Both the position numbers and the translations under genes were made by a program. Positions 63,486 through 64,000 of a DNA stretch of 64,000 nt are shown in pieces. Position 1 is the first letter of the stretch. Each line of letters starts with the position of its first letter. A model generated the notes under the pieces. The model was not told the origin of the DNA and searched no databases. It was given only the letters and a program-made list of their open reading frames with translations. Source of the stretch: Acidobacteriota bacterium (GTDB lineage: Bacteria > Acidobacteriota > Blastocatellia > Pyrinomonadales > Pyrinomonadaceae); contig JADJOS010000001.1 in the NCBI GenBank assembly GCA_016713675.1, positions 1,674,001 to 1,738,000 of the forward strand, written 5' to 3'.

Positions 63486-63625
63486 ATGACGAAATTGTAA
63501 CGCGAGCGGTTAATTGCCGCAACACGCAGCCAAATCAGATGCAGATTTACGCATCATAGGTCGTTCATTATTGGATAAATACTGTTATAATTCACGAAAA
63601 TTTTGCATCACTTCAGGAGATAAAA

Positions 63626-64000
63626 ATGAAACGAGTACTTTGCCTTTCGGTGTTGATCTTGACGGCAGCGTTTGCCGCATATTCGGACATCGCGCCGGAG
63701 AGAACGTCAAAACCGACGCCCGCTCCAAAGTCAGATCCGGTAAAGGCTTATATGTCGATCCGTATGGACTCAAATACAAAGGTCGCCACGCTGAGCATTC
63801 CCCGCGAAAAGCTCAAGCAGCTTCGGGCCGAGATCGAGCAGCTTGACAGTGAAAGCGACAATACAGCCGCAGCGACAGGCAGTTTTTCGCGTTTGCAGAC
63901 CATCGTCAGCGGTGCATTTCTCAGTCTGGCTTTCGTCTTCGGCGGGATCTGGTTTGTTCGCAGCGGCAGATCCGCATCAAGGTCCGGCAAATCGCTCGTG
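63626..64000 (+). CDS. Secreted/membrane protein, partial at right edge
   Basis: Hand translation from ATG at 63626 (AGGAGATAAAA ahead) stays open to base 64000. It starts MKRVLCLSVLILTAAFAAYS (signal peptide), has SDIAPERTSKPTPAPKSDPV, a short coiled region (REKLKQLRAEIEQLDSESD) and one membrane helix (TIVSGAFLSLAFVFGGIWFV). No family recognised; at least 125 residues. Confidence 0.65.
   Translation, partial: MKRVLCLSVLILTAAFAAYSDIAPERTSKPTPAPKSDPVKAYMSIRMDSNTKVATLSIPREKLKQLRAEIEQLDSESDNTAAATGSFSRLQTIVSGAFLSLAFVFGGIWFVRSGRSASRSGKSLV

Overview
The window looks like a chromosomal stretch from an Acidobacteriota bacterium, probably class Blastocatellia (Pyrinomonadales-like). This is inferred from protein style: TPR proteins with an N-terminal MKRCPECRRDYYDDTLLYC head, giant CSLREA/parallel beta-helix secreted proteins, NAD-type isocitrate dehydrogenase and moderate GC. 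No rRNA or tRNA gene was seen, so taxonomy rests on recollection of families, not on a marker.

Bases 1-25.9 kb hold one long minus-strand type VI secretion (T6SS) operon, read from high to low coordinates. The order is a proline-rich tail-anchored membrane protein, three tandem FHA-TM-(lytic-transglycosylase-like) proteins, a YkgJ-type cysteine-cluster protein, tssK, tssL, tssM, tagJ, tssA, tssB, tssC, hcp, tssE, tssF, tssG, clpV, a candidate cysteine-hydrolase effector, and vgrG. The vgrG reading frame continues, after a one-base frameshift, into a C-terminal domain with an HEMNH zinc-peptidase motif that runs off the left edge. No tssJ, PAAR, PpkA kinase or PppA phosphatase is visible. A cystathionine beta-synthase-type gene (25.9-27.3 kb) lies 18 bases upstream in the same direction, preceded by a 20-bp perfect palindrome.

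Bases 27.3-30.5 kb form a visibly AT-richer accessory patch: three small plus-strand unknown genes, a PD-(D/E)XK nuclease-like gene flanked by 17-bp inverted repeats, and the N-terminal stump of a DNA methyltransferase cut exactly at one repeat. From 30.5 to 43.7 kb the minus strand carries housekeeping and secreted genes: two small membrane proteins, two tandem TPR proteins (plus a decayed third head at 39.5 kb), an M3 oligopeptidase, a TPR-thioredoxin fusion, and a compact thiO / TlpA-like / methyltransferase / glycerophosphodiesterase operon.

From 44.2 to 48.5 kb, plus-strand genes encode a cadherin-like/PKD secreted protein, isocitrate dehydrogenase, a small secreted Cys protein and an Asn/Tyr/Arg-rich secreted protein. 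From 48.6 to 61.6 kb are two giant minus-strand paralogues (2429 and 1823 residues) with FG-GAP-like N termini, CSLREA motifs, long right-handed beta-helices and a shared C-terminal carboxypeptidase-regulatory-like domain, each followed by a near-identical bidirectional terminator. The right end has a DoxX-like protein with an aminopeptidase P gene, and the start of a secreted/membrane protein that runs off the edge.

The most novel feature is the T6SS locus: a triplet of proteins that join a cytoplasmic phosphopeptide-sensing FHA domain through one membrane helix to a periplasmic lytic-transglycosylase-like domain (only one retains the catalytic Glu), plus two candidate effectors at the far end of the operon.
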